Below, piece after piece: positions 1 to 8,004 of a DNA stretch of 19,521 nucleotides. The notes under the pieces were generated by a model, which saw only the letters and a list, made by a program, of their open reading frames with translations, did not search any database and was not told where the DNA came from. Each line of letters starts with the position of its first letter. Positions within the stretch are counted from its first letter, which is position 1. Origin of the DNA: JAAYDY01 sp964500225 (lineage in GTDB: Bacteria > Planctomycetota > Phycisphaerae > FEN-1346 > JAACEH01); assembly GCA_964500225.1 (NCBI GenBank), contig CAZCOA010000048.1:1-19521 (forward strand), read 5' to 3'. A program made the position numbers and the translations under genes.

Positions 1-2981
1 GGGGGGGGGAGGCGGGGGGCTCGGGGGCGGCGATGGGTGACGCGCCAGCGGGTGCGGGGGGCGGGGCGGCCGCCGAGGGCCTCGTAGCTCAGGCCGAGGG
101 CCAGACGTCCGTCGCGGGTTAGCCGCGACCAGAGCGGCGGGCGACGGATCCAGACCGGGGCGGTCGGAGTGACCAGGAGGGCCTGCTCGGGTGGCGAGCG
201 GTCCAGGAGCGGTTCGGCGAGCAGGGTGCGTCCGTCGCCGTCGAAGTCGATGGTGAGCCACAGGCCCTCGGCCGCTTTGGCGTCGAGCAGGATGTAGAGA
301 CGGTTGTCGGCTTCGCGGAACTCCAGTTGCACGCCTCCCAGGTCCAAGGACCGTTGGCTGTCGGTTGCCTTGTCATCGGCTTGCTTATCCTTTTTGTTCT
401 GATCCGGCGCGGGGCGTCTCTTCGCGTCGTCCTTGTCTTTCTTGTCAATTTCTTCGGCTGCCTTGTCTTCATTGGTCGTGGCGTTGCGGCTCTGGCCGGG
501 TTCCTGTTCGGCGTTGTCGGGGCGGGCCTGCTCCGCGGCCGGCGGGTTGTGGCTGCCGTCGGCACGGTCTGGCTGTGGGGCGTCGGTGCGGGCCGGGTAG
601 ACGATCCGCGTTCGGGAGCCGCCGAGGCGGACAACGGCGACGGGCGGCCGGTCGGGTCGGTCGGCGCGGGACCATTGGGCCAGGGCGACCAGTTGCCGGA
701 TGGTGGGATCGGGCGAGTCGGCCAGTTGTGCGCGCAGGGCGATGGCCTCGGCGGGTTCGATGCCGTGGGAGGTTTCGCGGTGCCGAAGCCACTGGTGCGT
801 TAGGCTGTCGCAGTCGAGGACGGCGGGAGCCTGTTCCTGGATTTCCTTGCGGATGAGGTCGTAAGCGCCGGGGGGCAGTGCGGGAAGACCGCCGAGTTCG
901 CGGCAGGCGGCCAGGTCGAGCATCCAGACCAGCTCGTGCAATCGTCGCGGAGGCCAATCGCGGCTCAGGGCAGCACACAATCGCGAGGCGGTCTGGGCCG
1001 ACGGCAGGTTTCCGGCGACGGCGGCGCGGCGAGCGACGGCGCTGAGGGCGATCTGACCGATGTGCAGAGTCGGCCCGTGCCGGTCCACGAACTCGGTCGC
1101 GCGGGACAGGGCCGCGTCCAGGCGGCCCTGGTCGAGGTCGGCGCGGAAGAGCGGGTAGAACTCCCGGGCGGCGCGTTGCCATTCGGTGCGTGTCTTGAGT
1201 GCGACGGCGGCGACGGCTCCGATGTCGCGACGGCATGCGGCGTCGGCGTCGTCGAGGTCGGCGGCCAGGGCCAGGACGGTGTCGTCGCCGAGTTCGGCGC
1301 CGACACGGCGGTAGCCCAGGGCCTCGGCTATCGGCAGCGGGCGTTCGAAGACGAGTTGGGCGGCCATGTGGGCCCGTGCGGCGTGAAGTGTGCCGAACGT
1401 TTCACTGGGCGAGAGCGTGTTGACGGTGATGGGAAAATCGCCGTCGATATCGGGCAAACGGTCGCCAGTGCGGTTCAGCGGGTCGGCCTGCCAGAGTCGG
1501 CAGGAGGCGTCTTTGGCGGCATCGGCCACGGCATCGCCGACCCAGGCGTCCTCGGCGTCGAAGCCGGCGGGCGCCGGAGCAAGCACGGCGGCGGGCTGCC
1601 ATTGGCGAATGACCTGGCGGACGAGATCGGTCAGGGGCGCAGGGTCGGTCGGGTTGAACGTCGCGGCGGGCAGGGGCGACTCGGCGGCGACGAAGGCGGG
1701 CGGCCCCTCAATGCGCGAGGAGACGGCCGCCGGCAGGACGACGGCCTCGGCGGCGGCGAGCGTCCAGGCGGCGTCGCGGAGGCGTCGTTCGTGGACGATG
1801 AGCGGCTCGGCGAGCGGCCTAGTGGCGGTCCACAGGAGCGATCGATAGCCTCGGTCGGCGGCGAGCATGCCAACCAGCGGCCAGTCGGCGATGGAGCCGT
1901 AGGGAGCCACGACGCACAGAGCGGCGCGTCGCGGGGCGTGGTGCGCGGGGGTCCATCGGCCGCCGCCGTCGGTGGTGCGGTAGATGCTGCCGAAGGGGCC
2001 TGCAACCACCCCGTTCCAGGCGTCTCGGAACCAAATGGCCCTGAGCGGTCCGGGCGGCAGGGGCCCGATGACGGACCACGTGAGTCCGGCGTTGCCGGTG
2101 AACTGGACTCCGCAGGGGCCCACGCCGACAAGCCAGCCTTCGCCGGGCTCGTGGAAGGCGAAGGCCCTGACGCCGGCACCGCCGGGCGTTCCGTCGAGGC
2201 CGACGTTGCGCCATGAGCGGCCGGCATCGACGGTTCGGACAAGCGATCCGGTCTCCAGGGCGACGATCCAGCTATGGTGGTCGAAGACGTGTGCGGCAGT
2301 GATGCGTCCGGGCGGCGTTTGGTCGTCGAGGCGGGTTAGCCGCAGGGCGTCGAGGTGCCAGGCGGCGCCGTCGGCGGTAATGGCCAAGGCTTTTTGGTCA
2401 TCGGTCCATCGCAGGGTCAGGACTGGGGCTGAGACGGCACCCTGGACGGCCCGCCACGAATTGCCCATGTCGTTGGAGACGAGCAAGGCGGCAGGGTTTC
2501 GTGGGGAGGGTTCGCCCCATGCGGCGATGGTTTTGCCTTGCACGGCAAGCCCCCAGAACCGGGCTGCGGGAGGCGTTTCGATGGGTTGCCATGAGCGGCC
2601 GCCGTCGGATGTTTTCAGGATGGTGCCGACGGAGAGGTTGCCAAAACCGATATTCGATCCGCCGGCGACGAAGGCGAGGTTGCGGTCGATCATGGCGACG
2701 GCCATCAGCGGCAGGGGCGTTCCGCTGGAAAGGGTCTGCCAGGATCGGCCGGCGTCGTCGGTTCGCAGGACGAGGCCGGCTTCGCCGACGGCCAGGCCGG
2801 TGTTTTCGTCGGCGAAGGAGAAGGCGTTGACGGCGGCCTCGTCGGCCAGGGAGGGTGTCTGGGCTCGGATGGGTGTGTGCGTGGTCAGGGCAACGGCGGC
2901 GAGCACGGCGGCCGCGATGGGCCGAACGGCGCGGGCACGACGGCAAAGGAATCGGGCGACAATCTTCAGAAACGTCGGCAT
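1..2981 (-). CDS. Large exported Ycf48/BNR-propeller protein with PIG-L-like and CBM9-like regions (3' end off window)
   Basis: One reading frame runs without a stop from ATG 2981 to the window edge, about 993 residues, so the C-terminus is missing. Residues 1-40 form a signal peptide (Arg-rich start, Ala/Val/Leu core, likely cut after PIRA), so the protein is exported. Residues 45-345 carry six Asp-box motifs of the S/T-x-D-x-G-x-x-W type (near 73, 123, 168, 249, 294 and 335), as in Ycf48-like and sialidase-type beta-propellers. Residues about 353-500 resemble the PIG-L deacetylase fold, but the HPDDE-type motif reads APYGSI. A helical stretch follows, then a Lys/Asp-rich low-complexity linker near 800-880. 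The last 100 residues look like a CBM9/DOMON-type beta domain (IDFDGDGR, then ALGLSYEALGG). GAGGAA lies 9 bases before the ATG. Function is unknown; a surface or periplasmic scaffold is a guess. Propeller and frame are secure; the other domains are inferred from motif layout. Confidence 0.85.
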   Translation of the reverse strand, partial: MPTFLKIVARFLCRRARAVRPIAAAVLAAVALTTHTPIRAQTPSLADEAAVNAFSFADENTGLAVGEAGLVLRTDDAGRSWQTLSSGTPLPLMAVAMIDRNLAFVAGGSNIGFGNLSVGTILKTSDGGRSWQPIETPPAARFWGLAVQGKTIAAWGEPSPRNPAALLVSNDMGNSWRAVQGAVSAPVLTLRWTDDQKALAITADGAAWHLDALRLTRLDDQTPPGRITAAHVFDHHSWIVALETGSLVRTVDAGRSWRNVGLDGTPGGAGVRAFAFHEPGEGWLVGVGPCGVQFTGNAGLTWSVIGPLPPGPLRAIWFRDAWNGVVAGPFGSIYRTTDGGGRWTPAHHAPRRAALCVVAPYGSIADWPLVGMLAADRGYRSLLWTATRPLAEPLIVHERRLRDAAWTLAAAEAVVLPAAVSSRIEGPPAFVAAESPLPAATFNPTDPAPLTDLVRQVIRQWQPAAVLAPAPAGFDAEDAWVGDAVADAAKDASCRLWQADPLNRTGDRLPDIDGDFPITVNTLSPSETFGTLHAARAHMAAQLVFERPLPIAEALGYRRVGAELGDDTVLALAADLDDADAACRRDIGAVAAVALKTRTEWQRAAREFYPLFRADLDQGRLDAALSRATEFVDRHGPTLHIGQIALSAVARRAAVAGNLPSAQTASRLCAALSRDWPPRRLHELVWMLDLAACRELGGLPALPPGAYDLIRKEIQEQAPAVLDCDSLTHQWLRHRETSHGIEPAEAIALRAQLADSPDPTIRQLVALAQWSRADRPDRPPVAVVRLGGSRTRIVYPARTDAPQPDRADGSHNPPAAEQARPDNAEQEPGQSRNATTNEDKAAEEIDKKDKDDAKRRPAPDQNKKDKQADDKATDSQRSLDLGGVQLEFREADNRLYILLDAKAAEGLWLTIDFDGDGRTLLAEPLLDRSPPEQALLVTPTAPVWIRRPPLWSRLTRDGRLALGLSYEALGGRPAPRTRWRVTHRRPRAPRLPP

Positions 2982-3017
2982 CGGAAGCTGTTCCTCGGTC
3001 CGACAAGGCCACGGAGG

Positions 3018-3047
3018 ATTCTACCCGGCACAGGGCAATGGCGGCAA
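3018..3047 (-). promoter_or_regulatory. Candidate sigma-70-type promoter for the large exported protein
   Basis: Read on the minus strand, TTGCCG (3042-3047) and TAGAAT (3018-3023) are separated by 18 bases. This would start transcription about 30 bases before the ATG at 2981. It lies back to back with the plus-strand promoter at 3084-3112. Confidence 0.45.
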
Positions 3048-3083
3048 GGCAAACCTCGTGACGCGCAGAGGCGATGTTTTTGA

Positions 3084-3112
3084 TTGACCGCGTGCGGGGG
3101 GCGTCCTATTCT
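3084..3112 (+). promoter_or_regulatory. Sigma-70-type promoter of the hemB operon
   Basis: TTGACC (3084-3089), a spacer of exactly 17 bases, then TATTCT (3107-3112). The expected start is near 3119, about 47 bases before the first gene of the operon. The same TTGAC plus 17-base layout recurs at three other gene starts in this window. Confidence 0.65.
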
Positions 3113-3165
3113 GAATTTTCAGCTCTCCGATGGGTATGGATTAAGGCGAGGGTGTCGGCAGGAAG

Positions 3166-3444
3166 GTGGCGAAGACGGTGGTGAGTGTGCGCTACATGGT
3201 CGATGGAGCTTACGACCTCGAGGAGGTGGCTCGTCGGCTTGAGCCGCACGGGGTCGTGTACGAGCAGGAGCCTGGGCGGCTGCGTCTGGTGCCGGACGAT
3301 CCGACGTACCCGGAGACGTTCCTGGGCAGCGATGGGGTGGTGGAACTGCGGCTGGATGTGTCGGCGGAGCAGCGTGTGGAGGAGTTTGTCGGCGACCTGT
3401 CGGCGTGGCTGGGGCTGGAACTGCGGCCGGTCGCGTCGCGATAG
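3166..3444 (+). CDS. Small protein of unknown function, first gene of the hemB operon
   Basis: A 92-residue soluble protein with no signal peptide or membrane segment. It is rich in Val, Glu and Arg, and alternating hydrophobic stretches (VVSVRYMV, VVELRLDV) suggest an alpha/beta fold. I do not recognise the family. The start is uncertain: GTG 3166 directly follows AGGAAG, which is too close for a normal ribosome site. GTG 3178 or 3181 would place that site 12 to 15 bases upstream. An in-frame TAA at 3142 rules out earlier starts. It lies 26 bases before the isochorismatase-family gene and appears to share its promoter. Codon use matches its neighbours, which supports a real gene. Confidence 0.7.
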   Translation: MAKTVVSVRYMVDGAYDLEEVARRLEPHGVVYEQEPGRLRLVPDDPTYPETFLGSDGVVELRLDVSAEQRVEEFVGDLSAWLGLELRPVASR

Positions 3445-3470
3445 CGTATTCTGAGACGGGAGAGACGGCA

Positions 3471-4037
3471 TTGGTGGAAGGCGGATTCGGTCGCGTGCGG
3501 CGGGACGATTCGGTGCTGCTGGTGGTGGACATCCAGGAGCGGCTGTTGCCGGCGGTGGCCGGGCACGAGGAGGTGGCCGCCGTAGCGGACCGATTGGTTC
3601 GGGCGGCAGGGTTGCTTGGTGTGCCGGTGCTGTGTACGGAGCAGTACCCGCGCGGGTTGGGGCCGACGGTGGATCCGCTGCGGACGAGCCTGGGGGCGGC
3701 GCCGATTCTGGAGAAAATGACGTTCAGTTGTTGTGGGGCCGAAGGGCTCATGGAGCGTCTGGCGTCGCTGGGCCGGCGTCAGGTGGTGCTGGCGGGGATC
3801 GAGACGCACGTGTGCGTGATGCAGACGGCATTGGACCTGCTGGCGTCGGGGTATCGTCCGTTTGTGGCGGCCGACGGCGTATCGAGCCGGTTCGAGGTCG
3901 ATCGGCAGACGGCGCTGGATCGCCTTCGCCAGGCCGGGGCGGTGGTGACGACGAGCGAGTCGGTGATGTTCGAATGGCTCGAGACGGCAGCCGCGGCGGA
4001 GTTCAAGGCGGTGTCGCGCATCGTTCGCGAGCGATGA
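3471..4037 (+). CDS. Isochorismatase-family cysteine hydrolase
   Basis: A 188-residue protein with the Rossmann-like fold of the isochorismatase family, which hydrolyses amides or vinyl ethers in the cytoplasm. The Asp-Lys-Cys triad is visible: D20 in LLVVDIQERLLP, K82 in LEKMTFSC and C115 in GIETHVCV. The TEQYPRGLGPT segment is typical of the YcaC/ISOC1-like branch of unknown substrate, not of EntB. I chose TTG 3471 because GGGAG lies 8 bases before it and the homologous core begins about 15 residues later. The frame is open upstream to GTG 3405, but that start would overlap the preceding gene by 40 bases and has no ribosome site. The gene lies between a small unknown gene and hemB, 39 bases from hemB, so the three are probably one transcript. 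Its link to heme synthesis is not evident. Confidence 0.88.
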   Translation: MVEGGFGRVRRDDSVLLVVDIQERLLPAVAGHEEVAAVADRLVRAAGLLGVPVLCTEQYPRGLGPTVDPLRTSLGAAPILEKMTFSCCGAEGLMERLASLGRRQVVLAGIETHVCVMQTALDLLASGYRPFVAADGVSSRFEVDRQTALDRLRQAGAVVTTSESVMFEWLETAAAAEFKAVSRIVRER

Positions 4038-4076
4038 GGTCCGAGCGGCGGCTTCAGTGGGGAGGAACACCGGGCC

Positions 4077-5063
4077 ATGGGCTTTCCAATACATCGATTG
4101 CGGCGGCTTCGCGATCACCCTGGACTGCGCGAGATGGTGGCCGAGACGCGGCTGTCGGTGCAGAACTTGGTGATGCCGCTGTTTGTTCGTGAGGGTCGCG
4201 GCGAGCGGCGGCCGATCGCGTCGATGCCGGGGCAGTGCCAGTGGTCGGTCGATACGCTGGTGGAACGGGCCCGCGAGGTGGCGGCGGCAGGCGTGCCGGC
4301 GGTGCTGCTGTTCGGCATTCCGTCGCACAAAGACGCATCGGCGACATCGGGCACGTCGGCCGACGGCATCATCCCTCGGGCGGTGCGAGCACTGAAGGAG
4401 GCGATGCCGTCCCTGGTGGTGGTGACAGATGTGTGTCTGTGCGAGTACACCGACCACGGGCATTGCGGGGTACTGGCGGACCGTGGAGGCGAGACGGTCG
4501 TGGACAACGACCGGACGTTGTCGGTTCTAGGCGCGATGGCGGTGGCGCACGCGCAGGCGGGGGCCGACATGGTGGCGCCGAGCGACATGATGGACGGGCG
4601 GGTGGCCGCCATACGTCGGGCACTGGACGCCGAGGGGCTGTCGCACGTGCCGATCATGTCCTATGCGGCGAAGTACGCATCGAGTTTCTATGGGCCGTTT
4701 CGTGATGCGGCGGAGAGCCCGCCGAAGTTCGGCGACCGTCGGGGGTACCAGATGGATGTGCGCAACGGGGACGAGGCATTGCGCGAGGTGGCCCTGGATG
4801 TAGAGGAGGGGGCCGATATCGTGATGGTGAAGCCGGCCGGCAGCTACCTGGACATTCTGTGGCGGGTGAAACAGGCGTTTCGGATGCCTGTGGCGGCGTA
4901 CCAGGTGAGCGGCGAGTATGCGATGATCAAGGCGGCGTCGGCGCAGGGGTGGCTGAACGAGGATCAGGCGATGATCGAGTCGTTAACGGCGATCCGTCGT
5001 GCCGGAGCGGATCTGATCGTAACGTACTATGCAGACCAAGTTGCAGATATCATCGAGAGTTAG
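4077..5063 (+). CDS. hemB: Delta-aminolevulinic acid dehydratase (porphobilinogen synthase)
   Basis: A 328-residue cytoplasmic enzyme that condenses two 5-aminolevulinate molecules to porphobilinogen, the first common step of tetrapyrrole synthesis. The full-length TIM barrel is present. The two Schiff-base lysines are K199 (SYAAKYASSFYGPFRDA) and K252 (IVMVKPAG). The metal loop is DVCLCEYTDHGHCG with C120, C122 and C130, so this is the zinc-dependent type rather than the Asp-rich magnesium type. Start ATG 4077 follows GGAGG with an 11-base gap. It is the last gene of a three-gene operon. No other heme gene is in the window. Confidence 0.97.
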   Translation: MGFPIHRLRRLRDHPGLREMVAETRLSVQNLVMPLFVREGRGERRPIASMPGQCQWSVDTLVERAREVAAAGVPAVLLFGIPSHKDASATSGTSADGIIPRAVRALKEAMPSLVVVTDVCLCEYTDHGHCGVLADRGGETVVDNDRTLSVLGAMAVAHAQAGADMVAPSDMMDGRVAAIRRALDAEGLSHVPIMSYAAKYASSFYGPFRDAAESPPKFGDRRGYQMDVRNGDEALREVALDVEEGADIVMVKPAGSYLDILWRVKQAFRMPVAAYQVSGEYAMIKAASAQGWLNEDQAMIESLTAIRRAGADLIVTYYADQVADIIES

Positions 5064-5095
5064 GCAGAATTTGCCGAAAGTGGCCCCAGACCTCA

Positions 5096-5124
5096 TTGAC
5101 TTGTGCGCAGGGTTGTTGTATCCT
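5096..5124 (+). promoter_or_regulatory. Sigma-70-type promoter of the glycosyltransferase-GH57 operon
   Basis: TTGACT (5096-5101), exactly 17 bases, then TATCCT (5119-5124). It lies 32 bases after the hemB stop codon, so the glucan pair has its own transcription start near 5131. Confidence 0.7.
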
Positions 5125-5130
5125 AGCGTT

Positions 5131-5256
5131 CGCTGTCTGCGACGGCACAGTAGTCTTCCCGCCCGTGCCTGTCGCGCAACAGTGGGGGAAAGACCCAATC
5201 ACCCATGGACGGGGCATTAAGGTCAGGGACGCATCGGGGGTTCGCCTGAGGCGATT
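5131..5256 (+). promoter_or_regulatory. Leader of the glycosyltransferase operon with a hairpin and a 14-codon upstream frame
   Basis: About 126 bases lie between the predicted start site and the glycosyltransferase ATG. GACGGCAC (5141-5148) can pair with GTGCC-T-GTC (5165-5173), one base bulged, closing a 16-base loop. A short frame ATG 5205 to TGA 5247-5249 encodes 14 residues. Its stop codon overlaps the TGAGG that serves as the ribosome site of the next gene, a layout that could couple translation. No known riboswitch class is recognised. Confidence 0.35.
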
Positions 5257-6636
5257 ATGCGTGTCTTAATGCTCGGCTGGGAGTTTCCGCCGTTCATCAG
5301 TGGCGGCCTGGGGACGGCCTGCTACGGGCTGACGCGCGCCATGAGCGAGGAGGGGGTCGATGTGACCTTCGTCCTGCCTCGGGCGGTCAGCGGCGACCAC
5401 ACCACGCACGTGCGGCTGATAGCGCCAGCCGCCGTCTCCGTCAAGGGCAACGGCCGCGTCAAATCGATGCTCGTCCAGCAGGGCGGGCAGATTGTCAGTT
5501 ACCACATCGATAGCCTGGAGCATGTAACCTTCGTTCCGGTGGACGTCGAATTGTCGCCGTACGAGACGGAGGCGGAGTATGCGGCGCGGATCGAGCGTAT
5601 GAACAGGATTCGTCATACGCTCAGCCAGGAGGAACTTCGGATTCTGGAGGCGGAGAGTCGCCGGACCGATCGGGCGATCTGTGCGGTGGATTCGCCGCTG
5701 ACGGGGCAATACGGTCGGGATCTGTTGACGGAAGTGCATCGGTACGCAAAGCTGGTGACGATGTTTGCGCCGCGGATGGAGTTCGACATCATCCACGCGC
5801 ACGACTGGATGACGTTCCCGGCGGCCCTGGCGGTGTCGCGGATGACGGGCAAGCCGCTGGTGGTGCACGTGCACAGTACGGAGTTCGACCGCAGCGGCGA
5901 GAATGTGGACCAGCGCGTGTACGACATCGAGCGGGCCGGAATGCACGGGGCCACGCATGTGATAGTCGTAAGCAACCTCACGCGGAACCTGTGTGTGAAC
6001 CGCTACGGAGTGGATCCGCAGAAGATCACGGTGGTTTATAACGCGATCGATCTGAAGGACTCGACGGTGCCGACCGGGCCGCTGACGTTCCGCAAGGGCG
6101 AGCGGCTGGTGCTGTTTCTGGGCCGCATGACGATGCAGAAGGGGCCGGATTACTTCGTGGCCGCGGCCAAAAAAGTGCTCGACAAGATGGAGAACGTGAC
6201 GTTCATCATGGCGGGCGACGGGGACATGTTCCGCCGGGTGATCGAGAAGGCTGCCGACTTGGGCATCGGGCACAAGATTCTGTTCACGGGGTTCCTGCGC
6301 GGCGACAACGTGCAGAAGGTGTTCCGGATGGCGGATCTGTTCGTGATGCCGAGCGTGAGCGAGCCGTTCGGGTTGGTGCCGTTGGAGGCGATGAGCCAGG
6401 ACGTGCCGGTGATCATCAGCAAGCAGAGCGGCGTGAGCGAAGTGCTGACGCACGTGCTGAAGGTGGATTTCTGGGACATCAACGAGATGGCCAACAAGAT
6501 CATCGCCGTTTTGCGTCATGCGCCGTTGCGCGAGACGCTAAAGAAGCATGCACACTTCGAGGTTCGCAAGTTCTCCTGGCGCGATGCCTCGCGGTCCTGT
6601 GTGGAACTTTACGAGCGGCTGACGTCCCGCGGGTAA
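5257..6636 (+). CDS. GT4/GT5-type glycosyltransferase, glycogen synthase-like
   Basis: A 459-residue cytoplasmic retaining glycosyltransferase with the two-domain GT-B fold. The N-terminal WEFPPFISGGLGT loop (8-20) is the donor-binding glycine loop of starch and glycogen synthases. HAHDWMT (180-186) is a family hallmark. The nucleotide-sugar site is LGRMTMQKGPD (288-298, with R290 and K295), and the E-x7-E motif is SEPFGLVPLE (E369, E377). An insert at about 100-165 is rich in Glu and Arg and is helical. The likely role is alpha-1,4-glucan elongation from ADP- or UDP-glucose. The GH57 enzyme 83 bases downstream is a common partner in bacterial glycogen metabolism and supports this. The substrate is inferred; other GT4 enzymes share these motifs. 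TGAGG lies 5 bases before the ATG. Confidence 0.9.
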   Translation: MRVLMLGWEFPPFISGGLGTACYGLTRAMSEEGVDVTFVLPRAVSGDHTTHVRLIAPAAVSVKGNGRVKSMLVQQGGQIVSYHIDSLEHVTFVPVDVELSPYETEAEYAARIERMNRIRHTLSQEELRILEAESRRTDRAICAVDSPLTGQYGRDLLTEVHRYAKLVTMFAPRMEFDIIHAHDWMTFPAALAVSRMTGKPLVVHVHSTEFDRSGENVDQRVYDIERAGMHGATHVIVVSNLTRNLCVNRYGVDPQKITVVYNAIDLKDSTVPTGPLTFRKGERLVLFLGRMTMQKGPDYFVAAAKKVLDKMENVTFIMAGDGDMFRRVIEKAADLGIGHKILFTGFLRGDNVQKVFRMADLFVMPSVSEPFGLVPLEAMSQDVPVIISKQSGVSEVLTHVLKVDFWDINEMANKIIAVLRHAPLRETLKKHAHFEVRKFSWRDASRSCVELYERLTSRG

Positions 6637-6719
6637 TTGCCGGCCGTGGTCGGCGATGGCTGAACGGGGCGAGAGGCCGGTGTCTGTTTCCAGGCGACGT
6701 GGAAGGAACCGTACAGCTC

Positions 6720-7895
6720 ATGGCTTCCGTCTGTTTCTACTTCCAGGTGCACCAGCCGTATCGTCTTCGCCGCTACAGTGTGTTTGACACGGATCCCTAT
6801 TACTTCGACGACTACAAGAACGCCGAGATCTGCCGCAAGGTGGCTGCCAAGTGCTACCTGCCGAGCAACCGGCTGATGCTGGACCTTGTGCAGCGGCACA
6901 AGGGGCGGTTTCGCGTCAGCTATTCGATCAGCGGCGTGGCCGTGGATCAGTTCCTGGAGTATTGCCCGGAGGTGATTGACTCGTTCCGGGCACTGGTCAA
7001 CACGGGCTGCGTCGAACTGCTGGGCGAGACGTATTACCACAGCCTGGCCTTTCTTTACAGCCGCGACGAATTTCGTCATCAGGTGAACAGTCATAAGGCG
7101 AAGATGCAGGAGGTGTTCGGCTACGAGCCGCGTGTTTTCCGCAACACGGAGTTGATCTACAACAATGACTTGGCGCACTATGTGCAGGAGATGGGCTACG
7201 CAGGAGTTCTGGCCGAAGGGGCGGATTATATTCTCGGGTACCGTAGTCCGAATTTCCTGTACCGGCCGCTGGGGGCCGATCGCATCAAGCTCCTTCTGAA
7301 GAATTACCGCCTGAGCGACGACATTGCTTTCCGGTTCTCGAACCGGGGCTGGAGCGAGTGGCCGCTGACGGCCGAAAAGTTCGGCCGATGGGTCAACGAG
7401 GTCAACGGCAACGGTTTCGTGGTGAACCTGTTCATGGACTACGAAACCCTCGGGGAGCACCAGTGGGAGGACACGGGCATCTTCGATTTCATGTCGAAGC
7501 TGCCGGAGGTGATCCTGGAGCATTCCGACAACGATTTTCTGCGTCTCAGCGAGGCGGTGGACCGCTATGAGACCAGCGGCACACTCGACGTGCCGCACAT
7601 GGTGTCGTGGGCCGACATGGAACGCGACCTGTCGGCGTGGCTCGGCAACAGCATGCAGTCCAATGCCCTGCACGAGATCTACCGCCTGGAGCGACAGATC
7701 AAAGAGAAGGGCGACCCGATGCTTCTTCACGACTGGCGGCGGCTCCAGACCTCTGACCACTTCTATTATATGTGTACGAAGTGGTTCTCCGACGGCGACG
7801 TCCACAAATACTTCAATCCGTACGACTCGCCGTACGACTCGTACATCAATTTCATGAACGTGCTGGACAACATCCGCCAGCGGATCAGGCACTGA
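6720..7895 (+). CDS. Glycoside hydrolase family 57 protein (alpha-amylase or branching-type)
   Basis: A 391-residue protein with the GH57 (beta/alpha)7 barrel. The conserved regions appear in order: VHQPYR (10-15), VELLGETYYHSLA (98-110), VFRNTELIYNN (139-149) with nucleophile E144, and LFMDYETLGEHQW (237-249) with acid/base D240. SDHFYYMCTKW (345-355) is the fifth region. GH57 members act on alpha-1,4-glucans as amylases, 4-alpha-glucanotransferases or branching enzymes; this one cannot be assigned further. It has no signal peptide, so it acts in the cytoplasm. I chose ATG 6720 because the family starts close to the HQP motif and GGAAGGAA lies about 11 bases upstream. An in-frame GTG at 6699 would add seven residues. 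It probably shares a transcript with the preceding glycosyltransferase. Confidence 0.93.
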   Translation: MASVCFYFQVHQPYRLRRYSVFDTDPYYFDDYKNAEICRKVAAKCYLPSNRLMLDLVQRHKGRFRVSYSISGVAVDQFLEYCPEVIDSFRALVNTGCVELLGETYYHSLAFLYSRDEFRHQVNSHKAKMQEVFGYEPRVFRNTELIYNNDLAHYVQEMGYAGVLAEGADYILGYRSPNFLYRPLGADRIKLLLKNYRLSDDIAFRFSNRGWSEWPLTAEKFGRWVNEVNGNGFVVNLFMDYETLGEHQWEDTGIFDFMSKLPEVILEHSDNDFLRLSEAVDRYETSGTLDVPHMVSWADMERDLSAWLGNSMQSNALHEIYRLERQIKEKGDPMLLHDWRRLQTSDHFYYMCTKWFSDGDVHKYFNPYDSPYDSYINFMNVLDNIRQRIRH

Positions 7896-7923
7896 ACGCG
7901 CGGGGTCGGCACGCGAGGGATCA

Positions 7924-7946
7924 CCACCGGGCCTCCGGCGCGGTGG
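7924..7946. other. Inverted repeat between two convergent genes
   Basis: CCACCG (7924-7929) and CGGTGG (7941-7946) can form a 6-bp stem with an 11-base GC-rich loop in the 109-base gap between the convergent GH57 and glycosidase genes. A second small repeat, GTCCG and CGGAC, lies at 7985-7999. Neither is followed by a T-run, so intrinsic termination is uncertain. Confidence 0.25.
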
Positions 7947-8004
7947 CGCGGGGGGCCCGTTGGCTCTGTGTGACATGGTGCGTGGTCCGTCGGTCGGACT
8001 CGGC

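Noticed and set aside
936..2216. A 426-residue open frame on the plus strand
   Set aside because: It is antisense to the large propeller protein and is Gly/Arg-rich without motifs. The minus frame has signal peptide and six Asp boxes.
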